DNA of 64,000 nucleotides from Gorsachius magnificus (taxonomy: Eukaryota; Chordata; Aves; Pelecaniformes; Ardeidae). Location: the NCBI GenBank assembly GCA_034008185.1, contig CM067081.1, forward strand, positions 107,703,265-107,767,264. The letters run 5' to 3'. The translations under genes were made by a program, and so were the position numbers. Below are positions 1-11,079 of the stretch, one piece after another. The notes below the pieces were generated by a model. It searched no databases. It worked only from the letters and a program-made list of their open reading frames with translations, and had not been told where the DNA came from. Each line of letters begins with the position of its first letter. Position 1 is the stretch's first letter.

Positions 1-1869
1 CTCACAGAGGTTGTAAATATGGGAAAGGATTCACAATACAGATACAGCAGAGGTATGTGGAGTTAACAGTAAATTTCATTTGCCAAATCATGTTCTCCAG
101 TTTCTCAAGCTATTTTTTTCCTTAATATCTGAATAATTTATAACCATACTAGTAAACACAGATTTTCATTTTTGTTTTAACATACTCTTTTCTCTTCATG
201 CGTGATCAAGACTGAACTTGTAAAAAGAATGAAGCTGCTCAGGTCAAGAAAATTGCTCCTTCTTAACCTCCAAGTTGAAAGCCAGTGTCAACTAGACTTG
301 GATATATGAAAATACTTCAGCAGAAAAAGAAAATTTCTATCTACCTTAGAATGAAAAGGGGAAAAAATATAAAAAATTCAGCAAGCAGGAAGAATGATCA
401 TCAGGAAATACACAGTGCATGGCCTTTTATTAGACTAAATGTCAAAAATTTGTATTTGATGGTATTACAGAAGCATCTGATCTATAATGTATTCCCTGTA
501 GCTAACCCATTTTTTGTTTACAAATGTTTGTTTTTTTTAAAGGGATCTGTGGCATCTGACTGATTAGAACTCTTCTAGAGCAAGACCCTACAAAAGGTAG
601 CAAATGGTATTGACCCCTCACAGATTAAATCATTATTTAAAATACTTAATGCTTGACCAAACTACAAAGTTTTATCACCGATACTGTTCCAGGAAAACTG
701 CTACATTGAAAGACATCAATGAAAGGGTAGGTTCAAATACTGACAAAATGTTTTTATTGAAAAGGTAAGATAACATTCCCATGAAAGAAACTAAATGGTG
801 GTTATGCATCTTGTAGACCTAAAAAGGCCACATCAGCTTTTCTCTACGGTGAAATGGAAGGAGTGGGATTCAGTTTTTGTCTGCTTTATGACTTGAAGTC
901 CTGGTCCTTGTGTTGACATAGAATTTTTTTATGTACAATATAAATATATATATAAAATATACATCTAGATGAATATATACATAAATATACACCTGATACT
1001 CCTTTTGACTTACATATACAAAAGCATGACTAAGCACTATTAAAAGAGCACATATTTGATTACAGAAGCAACTGGTAATGAAGGCACAGGAAAAAATTTC
1101 AAAATAGAAAATACAGGAATATCTCCCACCTCTTCCCCTTTCCAAATGTTCACTTGATGCGATTTTTATGTACAAGGAAATGCACAGAAAAGTATTAAAA
1201 ATAGATAAGATAGGGGTTTTACTACCCAATACAGTAATGTTGTATCATAACTTTAAAAGCTAGTTGTACTTTAAATCTGCCTCAATTAAGGTAGTAAAAG
1301 TTCAATTTACAATGAATGGGCTTTGACCATTTTTATGGTCTTGCTTCACACTAAACTCAAATAAAACTACCTGCTATATACAGTAAGGGTCAGCACTACA
1401 CAGTGGAAAAAAACAAACCAAAACACACACACACACACACCAAACCCTTAAAAAAACCAAACCAAACCCAAACAACCAAAAAAAAAAAAAAACCAAAACC
1501 CCACACCCAAACAAAACCAAAAAAACCCTAAAGACACAATTGCAGCACGAACCGAGTTTGTGAGTGGATGTGTCCTCCCTCACTCTTGGTAATGTTCTGC
1601 AGTTTTGCTGAGTTACAGCGAAAGGTTTCCCCTAAGTACTTTTTCATACATCATTTGGTCTTGGTGAACTACTTGTGTTGCACTAAATGCATCAAAAACA
1701 TTGTCGCAATAGGAAAAGCACAAAAATGAAACAAATAGATGAATGTCTAACATAACAGCACATACTGATACAAACTTTGTACACGTCAAGAAAAAGGAAT
1801 AGACACTGACCTGCTACAAGAGTAATGATGAGTCTGGTTCCCACTTCTAGGCAATGGAACCACAGAAAC
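1..1869. other. AT-rich non-coding stretch, no gene seen
   Basis: No recognisable gene or interspersed repeat. Short ATG-to-stop frames here are AT-rich and show no protein-like composition. The only structure I see is the A/C-rich low-complexity block near 1.4-1.53 kb and a TATA-repeat patch near 940-1000. Confidence 0.6.
1406..1532. repeat. A/C-rich low-complexity block with (AC)n microsatellite
   Basis: A run of about nine AC units (1423-1441) is followed by CCAAA/CAAAA-type sequence and a 14-base poly-A tract. Both strands are trivially low complexity. The minus-strand ORF crossing it, rich in Val, Phe and Cys, is an artefact of the reverse complement of this block. Confidence 0.85.
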
Positions 1870-2080
1870 CATACCACAGAATCAAAGGCTGGCTGAGGCA
1901 GGAAGGCACCCCTGGAGACCATCGGGTCCAAGCCCCTGCTCACATCGAGGTCAGACAGAGAAGGTTGCTCAGGGCCACGTATAATAAGGTTTTTAATATC
2001 TCCCAGGATGGAGAGCACAGCCTCTCTGGGAAACCTGTTTTGGTGTTACATCCTCAGTAAAAAAAAGTGTTTTCTTAAAA
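1870..2080 (-). mobile_element. CR1 LINE 3'-end relic
   Basis: The plus strand shows the reverse complement of the CR1 3' untranslated tail: a decayed CACAGAATCA start, then recognisable blocks (GGAGACCATCGGGTCCAAGCCCC, GGTTGCTCAGGGCCACG, AATATCTCCCAGGATGGAGA, CTCTCTGGGAAACCTGTT). It is strongly diverged, so old. It is 5'-truncated, as is usual for CR1, and stops near where the LTR at 2093 begins. No coding part remains. Confidence 0.8.
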
Positions 2081-2092
2081 GAATGGTTTCTC

Positions 2093-3030
2093 TGTGGTGC
2101 GTTGACCTTGGCTGACTGCCAGCCACCCACTCAGCCACCCTCTCACTCCCCTTCCTCAACAGGACAGGGGGACAAAACAAGATGAAAAAGCTTGTGGGTT
2201 CTGCAAAAGACAGGGAGATCACTCATCAATTACAGTCAAGAGCAAAACAGACTGAACTTGGGAAATATTAATTTGACTTATTGCCAATTAAGATAGAATT
2301 GGACGGTGAGAAACAAAGACAAAAATTAAACCAACATTTTCCCCCCTTCCTCCCTTGTCCCAGACTCAGCTTCACTCCTTCTGTGCTGACTTTTCTACCT
2401 CCTCTCCCACACTGAGCAGTACAGAGTGGGATGCAAAATGGGTTGTGGTCAGTCCGTAACAGCTCTTCTCTGCTGCTCCTTCCTCCTCACACATGTCCCT
2501 TGATCCCATGTGGATTCTTCCTACAGGCTGAAGTCCTGCAGGACAAACCTGTTCCAGCACAGGTCCTTCATGGGCCACAGACCCTGTCAGGAGAACCTAC
2601 TCCAGTATGGGTACTCCACAAGCTGCAGTTCTTTCAGGGAACAGCCAACTGCTCCAACTGGGCTTCAGTGTGAATATTCATATTGGTGTGGTCCTCGCTG
2701 CAGGGAGATACGTGCTGCATCATGGTCTCATTCATGGGCTGTGAGAAAGTCTCTTCTCTGGCACATGAAGCACTTCCTCCCCTTCTTTCTTCTCTGACCT
2801 TGTGTTTGCAGATTTGTTCTTCACACTTTCCCCCCTCTCCTCACTGCTTGTGCAGTGTATTGTCCTTTCCTAAATCTACTTTCACAGAGGCGTTACCAAC
2901 TTGGCTGATGGGCTCAGCTGTGACCTCCAGTGGCTTGACTGTGTAGTTGGCCACTCTTCCCACAAAATCCACCCCCACAGCCACCCCTCCACACCACCCC
3001 CCAAAAAATTTGCCATCTACACCTAACACA
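2093..3030 (-). mobile_element. Solo LTR, avian ERVL-like family A (938 bp)
   Basis: On the minus strand it starts TGTGTTAGG and on the plus strand TGTGGTGCGTTGACC, giving the TG...CA ends of an LTR. I recognise the family from other bird genomes by its GTTGACC-TTGGCTG end, its tandem 'GGTCCTTC...GGGC' style units and its CACAGCCACCCCT near-terminal block. Flanks read ttctc (2088-2092) and ttctt (3031-3035), a likely 5-bp target duplication with one mismatch. The expected polyadenylation hexamer reads AATAAG on the minus strand at 2282-2277, so it is mutated. There is no gag, pol or env beside it. ORFs inside are not genes. Confidence 0.8.
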
Positions 3031-3035
3031 TTCTT

Positions 3036-5156
3036 ATACCATGGTATGCTACTTTTCATCTTCAGAAATTGCCTTGAAGTCTATTTTTGGAAATCTTTCT
3101 TCTTTGAAAGTGCCTTTGAAAAAGTTTTGAGTTAAACAAAAGCTCAGTACATACAGCTAATGGTTCTTTTTAAAGGATTTTTATTATTTTTTTCAAGACA
3201 CTGCTTATAGACCAAAGCCTATAATATAAAAATGCTAGTGGAAGACCTAAAAAAATAGTTCAACAAAGGAAAAGAGAACCTAAAAATCTTCTCATGTTCA
3301 CATTTAAACAAAACCTTTCCTTCTTTAATGTCTCCAAGCAGCAAAGAAATGAAGGTGATGAGAGAATCTTGTTAAAAAAAAAAAAGCCAGTGAATAATTG
3401 CACTATAGGATGCATAATAATACACTAAGTAATATATAATTCTAGATACAGCTTTTCCATACTCTGGCCTACAGGAACCAAAACCAGAGGCCCTTAAGGT
3501 TAATTAGAAACAAATAAACAATCTATCACCCCTCCCCACCCAGGCTTTCAGCATAGATGTGGAAGAACTTTTAAGATGATCACAACCTTACTGTGTAATT
3601 TATACTCACACACTTTTGTTATTGTTGGTTGCTAATTTTCACTCATCCACTGTGTTTTACTGAAAAACACCCTAAAAGAACTTCCTCAAGGATCTATGGA
3701 TAACATCTTTGGAAAACTAATCCTAAAGAGATGTGAAATCAGCCTGTATTAGAGTACTGTTAATGTATAACGAAACACCATTAGATGTATCTCAATATAG
3801 AAGGAGTCACATTAAAATCAGTGGGAATCTTCTTAAATATCACCCATTATCACATAAAAACTTTGTGTTTGGGGTCACTCATAGCAATCAGCAGACTGCT
3901 TAGCATTCTGAACAATCTGAAAATCAACAGATAACATGAAAAACAAGTTTAGCTAGATGAAAAATGTTATAAAATAGCATTTACTTTCTGTTCTCCCCCA
4001 TCCTCAGTTTCTCTGCAAAAAGAAGAAACCTAAAATAACTTTCACCATTCAGACTTCCAAACACGCTCAGAAGGATAGCAAATATACATTTGAAATAGGG
4101 TTTGAGTAAGTTAGTTTGAAATATACAAGTCTCTTCAAGTATTGCTGCAGATTTAGCATAGAGAGAAGCTATTTCTTGGAAGACTGGAAAAAGTAAAAAT
4201 CAGCTAATAACAGCCTTTCATAGAATAAATCCTCTAACTGACAGTATACTTTAATTGAATGTTTATCTATATATAGATATATTATACATTAAGCATACTA
4301 TATTTTACAGTTTAGAAATTGCAAATCATGTTTCCTGGTAACAGGTATTTCAAACTAATTCAGCTAGTGTTAATTCAGTGCTAATTCTAAAATTACTTTC
4401 TTTTTATATGATCCAACAGTAAAAAAAAAAACCCTTTTAAAATGCTCTTAAAGAGCAGTTTGCATACATGAACAATTTAACCGGTGTAAAACAAACTCTA
4501 GGTCAAATATCAGTTAAGGATTAACCTTGACAAGTAACTAAGAATTTGAGGGTTTTCCTCATGAATGATCAACAAAATTGTTAGTTAGATATTTTACGTA
4601 CAAATTACAGAAATAAAACACTTTCTAATTCTGGTCACTCCATAATAATCATGAACATGTATGGATATGCATTTTAGCGGCATATCTAATCTTTTTTTAA
4701 TAGAAAATGGATCCTCTCTGATACTTCTATGTAATTTTTTATCTACCAGTAGGAATCAAATTAGCCATTTTGCTGCAAATTCTCCTCTTGTTCTGACTGA
4801 AAGTGTTCTACATGCTTAAGCTTTCCTAAAGTTGTGTACTATTTATCCAAAATGAAAAATATTATGCTTACTGTTAGTAAAATGCATTTATTTTCCAATT
4901 AACCTCAGTAATCATTCCTCGAGTATAAAGAGAATAATGTTGTTCAGATCCATCATAAATTTTGATCTGAATAAATATGGATAATAAAAAGAGGCAGAGG
5001 TGGATGTAATCTGCCTTTCCTTTCAGATTAATGGAAAAATTTTTTGAGATCATTAGGACTTGTTATAAGTGTAAAGAAAGGAATAAAAAAAAAATGCTCA
5101 TTGGAAAAAAAAAAGGAGCAAAGGGTTTCTTCATCCCCTCACTCAGCATATGCTAT
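3036..5156. other. AT-rich non-coding stretch, no gene seen
   Basis: No recognisable gene or repeat family. A 16-bp perfect palindrome (tatctatatatagata, 4264-4279) lies in an AT-rich patch. The A-run near 3374-3385 and mixed A-runs at 5089-5114 are simple sequence. Confidence 0.6.
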
Positions 5157-5419
5157 TGTGCTGGTTTTGGCTGGGATAAAGTTAATTTTCTTCATAGTAG
5201 CTAGTATGGGGCTATGTTTTGGATTTGTGCTGGAAACAGTGCCGATAATACAGGGATGTTCTAGTTACTGCTCAGCGGTGCTCAACAGAGTCAAGGCCTT
5301 TCCTGCTTCTCACCCCACCCCACCAGCGAGGGGGCTGGGGGTGCACAAGAAGCTGGGAAAGGACAGAGCTGGAACAGCTGACCCCAAGTGACCAGACCAT
5401 ATGACATCATGATCAGCAC

Positions 5420-5426
5420 TATAAAG
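5420..5426 (+). promoter_or_regulatory. LTR TATA box
   Basis: TATAAAG sits in the middle of the family B LTR, about 180 bases before its ATTAAA signal, the usual U3/R arrangement. It marks the former retroviral promoter. Whether it still drives transcription cannot be read from sequence. Confidence 0.6.
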
Positions 5427-5605
5427 CTGGGGGAAGAAGAAGGAAAGGGGGACGTTCAGAGTGATGGCATTTGTCTTCCCAAGTCACCATTACACGTGAT
5501 GGAGCCCTGCTTTCCTGGGGATGGCTGAACACGTGCCTGCCCATGGGAAGCAGTGAATGAATGCCTTGCATTGCTTTGCTTGTGTGCACGGCTTTTGCTT
5601 TACCT

Positions 5606-5611
5606 ATTAAA
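5606..5611 (+). terminator. LTR polyadenylation signal ATTAAA
   Basis: The hexamer lies in the R/U5 part of the plus-sense LTR, and the matching position in the minus-sense copies at 6685 and 17541 also reads ATTAAA. Conservation between copies supports function in the ancestral element. Confidence 0.55.
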
Positions 5612-5734
5612 CTGCCTTTATCTCAAGTAATGAGTTTTCTCACTTTTTCTCTTCTGATTCTTTCCCCCATCCCACCAGGGGGGAGTGAGCAAGTGGCTGT
5701 GTGGCGCCTAGTTGCCAGTTGGGCTTAAGTCACA

Positions 5735-6679
5735 GGTAAAGGAGTTTACAGGATCTGAAGTAAGTCCTTCAAATTAAAAATAAATCCTTGCATCACATTA
5801 CTTAATGCAGGAACTTTATTCTTCCTTATTTCAGCATTATGAGATACAACACTATTTCTTCCATTGCTTATGCATTCTTTACGTTCGTGTGTTGCTCTTG
5901 TGCAGTGTTAAGATTCAATAAGATCAGATATAAAAAAATATTCTGATGTTATATTATTTAAATCCACAAGGAAAACAATAATTTCATTGCAACCTTGTGA
6001 ACAGAGATCAAAATGATTTACGTGTACAGAATATCCTCCTATGTCTTAACTGCAAAAGTCTTTGAAGAAGGTCAAATCTTCAAACTGCAACCCACTACAT
6101 GCACAGTGAGCAATACAATCTATTATAGGTTCTTGCCAACTGATCCATTCTAAATGAAGTTACGTAAGTAAGTGTTATGTTTCACATTTGTTCAGCTAAC
6201 AAGGACACCACTACTTTCAAACTTAAGACAAGCACACTTGATGTGCTTCCTGTTTATTTAAACCATTTTGCCAATGCATCAAATTATCTATTTAGATGTA
6301 TATAGACTGTGTGTCAGTTCAGTTTCACTCTGTTCTTCTGTTACTCCTAGAAGGCCAGTGTTACATTCCCCTTTTCCCTTCCAGTTCTAATAGGTACCAT
6401 CAGCTTTTGCAATGTTACAGAATTCTTTAGGGTCTATACAGGCTTCAGCATGGGATTCTGTTGCCTAAACACAGCATTCTAAATGACCTAGGATATCCCA
6501 CACAGTCTCAAGGAAGTGCTTCAGAGGGCTGTGGGTCTCCTACATGTCCCCTACCATATCTTGTGGTCTTGTAAAGGTGACTCATATCTTAGAAGGTCCC
6601 AAAGTGCTACTAGATATTCTCCATTTAGCCAAAATGATCCTACCTTGCCTGAAACAGCAACTGAGCATCTATCCCTAAA
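5735..6679. other. Non-coding spacer between two LTRs
   Basis: AT-rich sequence between the plus-sense and minus-sense copies of the same LTR family. No gene or repeat recognised. Confidence 0.55.
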
Positions 6680-7281
6680 CTATTTGTCGTGGTTTAACCC
6701 GGCTGGCAACTAAGCACCACGCAGCCGCTCGCTCACTCCCCCCCCTCCCTCAGTGGGATGGGGGAGAGAATCAGAGAAAAGGAAAAAAAAAAAGACCCGT
6801 GGGTTGAGATAGAGACAGTTTAATAAGAGAGAAGAATAACAATAATAATAATAATAATGGTAAGAAAATATACAGAATATATAAAACAAGTGATGCACAG
6901 TGCAATTGCTCACCACCCGCTGACCGATGCCCAGCCCGTCCCGAGCAGCGATCACTCCCCCCGAGCCACAATCACTCTGCCCGAGCTGCGATCACTCTGC
7001 CCACGACCGACCGACCGACCCCCCCCAAGCATGACGTTCTATGGTATGGAATAGCTCTTTGGACAGTTTGGGTCCTAGCTGTGCTGTACTCCCAGCTTGT
7101 TATGCCCCTGGCCGAGCAGGAGAAGCTCAAAAAGTCCTTGAGCAGTCTGAGCACTACTTGGCAACAACTAAAAACATCAGCGTGTTATCAACATTCTTCT
7201 AGCACTGAATCCAAAGCACAGCACTATGCTAGCTTCTGTGAAGAAAATTAACTCTACCCCAGCCGAAACCAGGACACTATT
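6680..7281 (-). mobile_element. Solo LTR, family B, minus sense, perfect TSD ctatt
   Basis: The LTR body is 6685-7276 (592 bp), bounded by an exact 5-bp direct repeat ctatt (6680-6684 and 7277-7281). On the plus strand it starts TGTCGTGGTTTAACCC and ends GCCGAAACCAGGACA, the reverse complement of the family ends. Reading minus, a TATA-rich element (complement of the ATATATAAAAC block near 6877-6887) precedes an ATTAAA signal (complement near 6820). A short AAT microsatellite (6841-6857) lies inside. The exact duplication proves integration of a complete provirus followed by LTR-LTR recombination. Five bases fits ERVL-type integrases. ORFs inside it are not genes. Confidence 0.92.
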
Positions 7282-10200
7282 AAACATAGTTTAATAAAGT
7301 TTTGTGCTTTCTGGACTCTCATCTGACTCAAAGCGTTTAGATTATTATTTTGAGAGGACTTTTTGAAAGTCCACTGCGTCTAGAAAATGAGTGGTAGAAT
7401 TAATAAATATGTTTTTAAAAAGCAAAAAATCAGGTCAGAACAGTCTACAACAGTTAAAGGGATTCAGACAATCACCAAATAGCAGAGCACCATATACACA
7501 CCAGTTGTTTTTTAGTTCAGAAAAGTAGTTCTTATTATTTCAAATGAACATGAAACCAACAAAAAACACTATAAAAGCATTACTAAGAATTATTTAAGCT
7601 ATCCATCCCAACCATGAGGACTTTTGGTTATGAAAAAACTATTACTGTTATCAGAAAGTAAAGGTTATATGTAAACACTACTATATTCACCATGGCTTTG
7701 TCATCACTCTCAGCAGGAAGAAGGTGACTAATACTTGTTGATACAACGTGCCCCTACATAAGGTCTATGTAAGGACAATCTTGTACCAGCTACAAGAATT
7801 TAAGGATATTTGCAAGAATAAAAAGGTAACAAAAACTCACATAACTCAAGGTTTCCAAGTAGTCATAGAAATGTTGCTGTTCTCCCCTCAAAAATACCAC
7901 AAACCCAGTAAGTAGCAATGATGCAGATGCTGCAATAATACATCAAAGTTAAAGAGCCTAAATCTGACAGATTTTATGTATTTTCACTAGTAGCTTTATG
8001 GGTGAATAAATGTGTCACCACTCAAAGAAGGAGGAAGGGGAGAATTTTTTTCAAGCTCTAAATACAATTGAATGTGTATCAAACAATTGCCAGTGGACAT
8101 GACTACTAGATCACAAACAAATCTTTCCAAAAACAATGAAGTCTTTCATAAACACTGTTCAAAAAGAGTAATGACAAAAACACATTATCAGTGCAAAATG
8201 GTATGACTATTAGGTATCACTCTCTGGTCACAGAAGTCTGTGCTAGTATCCCTGATTTGTATGATACAGTTGATAACACTTTCAAAACATTATAATGGTT
8301 TTAATTGGCCAAATATAGACAAGGAACATCTCTGCAACAGAAACACATATCTACATCTGGCATAAAACTGACCAGTTACAGAATGAAAGACTGTTTAGCA
8401 AGGTAACCAAAGCTTTACTCTTAGTATCTTTCATTTCAAGAGCTTAGTAGCTTAAGGTTGAACTCCTTGAATGGGCTTGACAGACATACTTCACATGCTG
8501 CAAGTTAAGAAACCACAAACACAGCTGCAGAGCTCAAAATTATCTAAAAATGCCAAGTTTATAAGGAATTATACAAAGAATTTCAGCAGCTCCAGCAACT
8601 TTAACTCATTTTTTTCTATTTTTACACAAAAGCATTCTTAACTGAAGATTTCACAAGAGACTTGGAGAGAACTTTCTCTTAGAAGTTACTTTCTTGTGTA
8701 CTATACCAGTCATATGGGGACTGGTGTGTTTATGAAATGCTTTGCTGTTAGCACCATAAGTCTTTTGCATGTAAGTAGCATGAGTAGACCATTTTGCTAT
8801 CAAAAGAAATCATACTGACCTATCTTAGAAATTAAGTCCTAAAAGGATCTACAGTATCTCAGGAAATGATTAATCAGACTTACGTATCTGGAATACTGCC
8901 AACAAAAACAAACTACCACTATCAAATTTTGAAAATATCTGAATTACATAAATACACAGAGTCCTGATGGGAAAGAAACTAATTAATGTCTTAGGTTCAA
9001 TAGGCCATACACGGGGTGGGATATATGCAGTTAGTATTCTTATACAACACACAACAGAAATTTAATATATTCCTCTCTTCTATAGCCTCCCAATGCTCAT
9101 ACTTTACAACAGAATTGAACAACCTGGCTTGGATAGTATTAGGTGGCTGTACTTCTGGACACAGGAGAACGGATGAGTAGTAGACATTAATTCATGGTTC
9201 TTTCAGCCACACATTTGCCCTTAGCACTGAGGGTAGACTAAGTAAAAACAGATATCATAGAAGACAGATTAAAACTAGATTATTTTTTTTTTTGAGAAAT
9301 GTAATAGTTTCATCACAATCCATTGATGAAAAAAAAATCTTATAAAGAAGCCGCATAAAGGTAACTTGAGATGACTTCCCACTTGTTAAAAAAAATAATC
9401 AGACATCAATGATTTTGTGTAATAATGAATGGCTTTTGATGCAATCTGAAAATATTAAAAAATATTTTATCAAACATACAATGTCTGAGTTACACATTCA
9501 AAGTTGTAATGATTTCCATAAACAAAACAAAATTTAACATAGAATCTTGTATTTTCTATTGTCTTTTGCATCAAAAGTTAGAGCAATGTAATTTGTACAC
9601 GTATAACCCATATGACTATCAAATAAAAATATGTAATTTATGGTTAGAAAAGAAACATGTATTTTGCGAAACGGAAGTTAAGAGAAAAACCAATGTAATT
9701 CTGTACATCCAACTGGCTTATGAAATGTTATGTTGGAGGTTTACAGAATATTAATAGTTATAGTAATAACAAAATAAATTTTGGGGTTTAACCAAAAACA
9801 CTAGGAAAATGTATAACACAAATATTAACATAATTGCATGTGTTACATAATACATAAAATACATAAGATATGTATTTTAAGTTCACTATCAGTGCTTATC
9901 ACATTCGGTTTAAGATATTTATACACAAGGGTTTCATCAATGTACTCTGTATTAGACTATTCAAATCACTTTCCAATGTCATTCTGGTTGCTTTCATTAT
10001 ACCCTAGAAAGCACTGCATATACAGGATAACATCAGAATAAAGAAAAATGCATCAAGTTCACTGCAGTACTTTCCAGTTGCCTCAAAATTGCATATAATC
10101 CAAAATTGGTATGTTTCATCTTAAACTGACGCTATAAGCTCTACCAATTGAAATTGCTTTTATCACACTCATTCAGTTATGATAGATGTTGTCTCACAAA

Positions 10201-10362
10201 TCCAAATAATTAATAGTTCTAGAGAGTTAATTTTATCAGAGCAATGAAAAAAACACTTTGGAAGCAGGAAAAAAGTAATGAGCTTTTAACAACTGTTCTA
10301 GCCTAACAACAAGGAAGCAGGGAAAAAGCAAAACAAACAAAAAGACCCCCCAGAACACTAAA
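7282..10362. other. AT-rich non-coding stretch, no gene seen
   Basis: About 3 kb without a recognisable gene or interspersed repeat. The short ORFs at 8870-9052, 9509-9754 and 9838-10041 are AT-driven chance frames with no domain I recognise. Confidence 0.6.
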
Positions 10363-10367
10363 ACCAA

Positions 10368-11079
10368 TGTGGTGGGTTGAACTTGACTGGATGCCAGGTA
10401 CCCACCAAAGCTGCTCTATCATTCCCGCTTCTCAACTGGACATGGGAGAGAAAATATAATGAAAAGCTCATGAGTCAAGATAAGGACAGGGAGAGATCAC
10501 TCACTAGTTACAGTCACGGCCAAAAAAGACCCAAATCAATTTATTACCGATCGGATCAGAGTAGGGTAATGAAAAACAAAACCAAATCTTAAAAACACCT
10601 TATCCCCACCCCTTCCTTCTTCCCAGGCTTAACTTCACTCCCAAGTTCTCTACCTCCTCCCCTGCCAGTGGCACAAAGGGGACAGGGAATGGGGGTTGGG
10701 GTCAGTTTATCACATGTTGTCTCTGCTGCTCCTTCCTCCTCAGAAGGAGGACTTCTCACACTCTGCCCCTGCTCCAGAGTGGAGTCCTTCCCATGGGAGA
10801 CAGTCCTCCACAGACTTCTCCAATGTGAGTCCTTCCCACAGGCTACAGTTCTTCACAAACTGCTCCCACGTGGGTCCATTCCATGGGGTGCAGTCCTTCA
10901 GGCACAGACTGCTCCAGCATGGGGCCACAAGTCTTGCCAGCAAACCCGCTCCAGCCTGGGCTCCTCTCTCTACAGGTTTACAGGTCCTGCCAGGAGCCTC
11001 TCCAGGCTTCCCACCTTCTCACAGAAGCCACCCCTGTAGCCCCCCTGCTACCAAAACCTTGCCACGCAAACTCAATACA
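10368..11079 (-). mobile_element. Solo LTR, family A, minus sense (712 bp)
   Basis: Same family as 2093-3030. On the plus strand it starts TGTGGTGGGTTGAACTTG and ends CTCAATACA, so on the minus strand it begins TGTATTGAG. An AATAAA hexamer is intact on the minus strand (complement of TTTATT at 10540-10545). The tandem 'CAGTCCTTC...GGGTGCAGT' units are clear at 10790-10920. Compared with the 938-bp copy it lacks a block just before the CACAGAAGCCACCCC end. Flanks accaa and atgaa are not a convincing duplication. ORFs at 10668-11121 are LTR shadows. Confidence 0.85.

Larger units (their letters stand above)
5157..5734 (+). mobile_element. Solo LTR, avian ERVL-like family B, plus sense (578 bp)
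   Basis: It begins TGTGCTGGTTTTGGCTGGG and ends TTAAGTCACA, with the TG...CA ends of an LTR. In this orientation a TATA box (TATAAAG, 5420-5426) is followed by an ATTAAA polyadenylation signal (5606-5611), which fixes the sense as plus. I know this family from many birds. Flanks gctat and ggtaa do not form a clean target duplication, so the copy is probably older than its relatives in this window. The ORF starting inside 5044-5391 is part LTR, part flank, and not a gene. Confidence 0.85.

Noticed and set aside
870..1229. 119-residue minus-strand ORF
   Set aside because: Tyr/Ile/Phe-rich composition comes from AT-rich sequence. No domain, no splice context.
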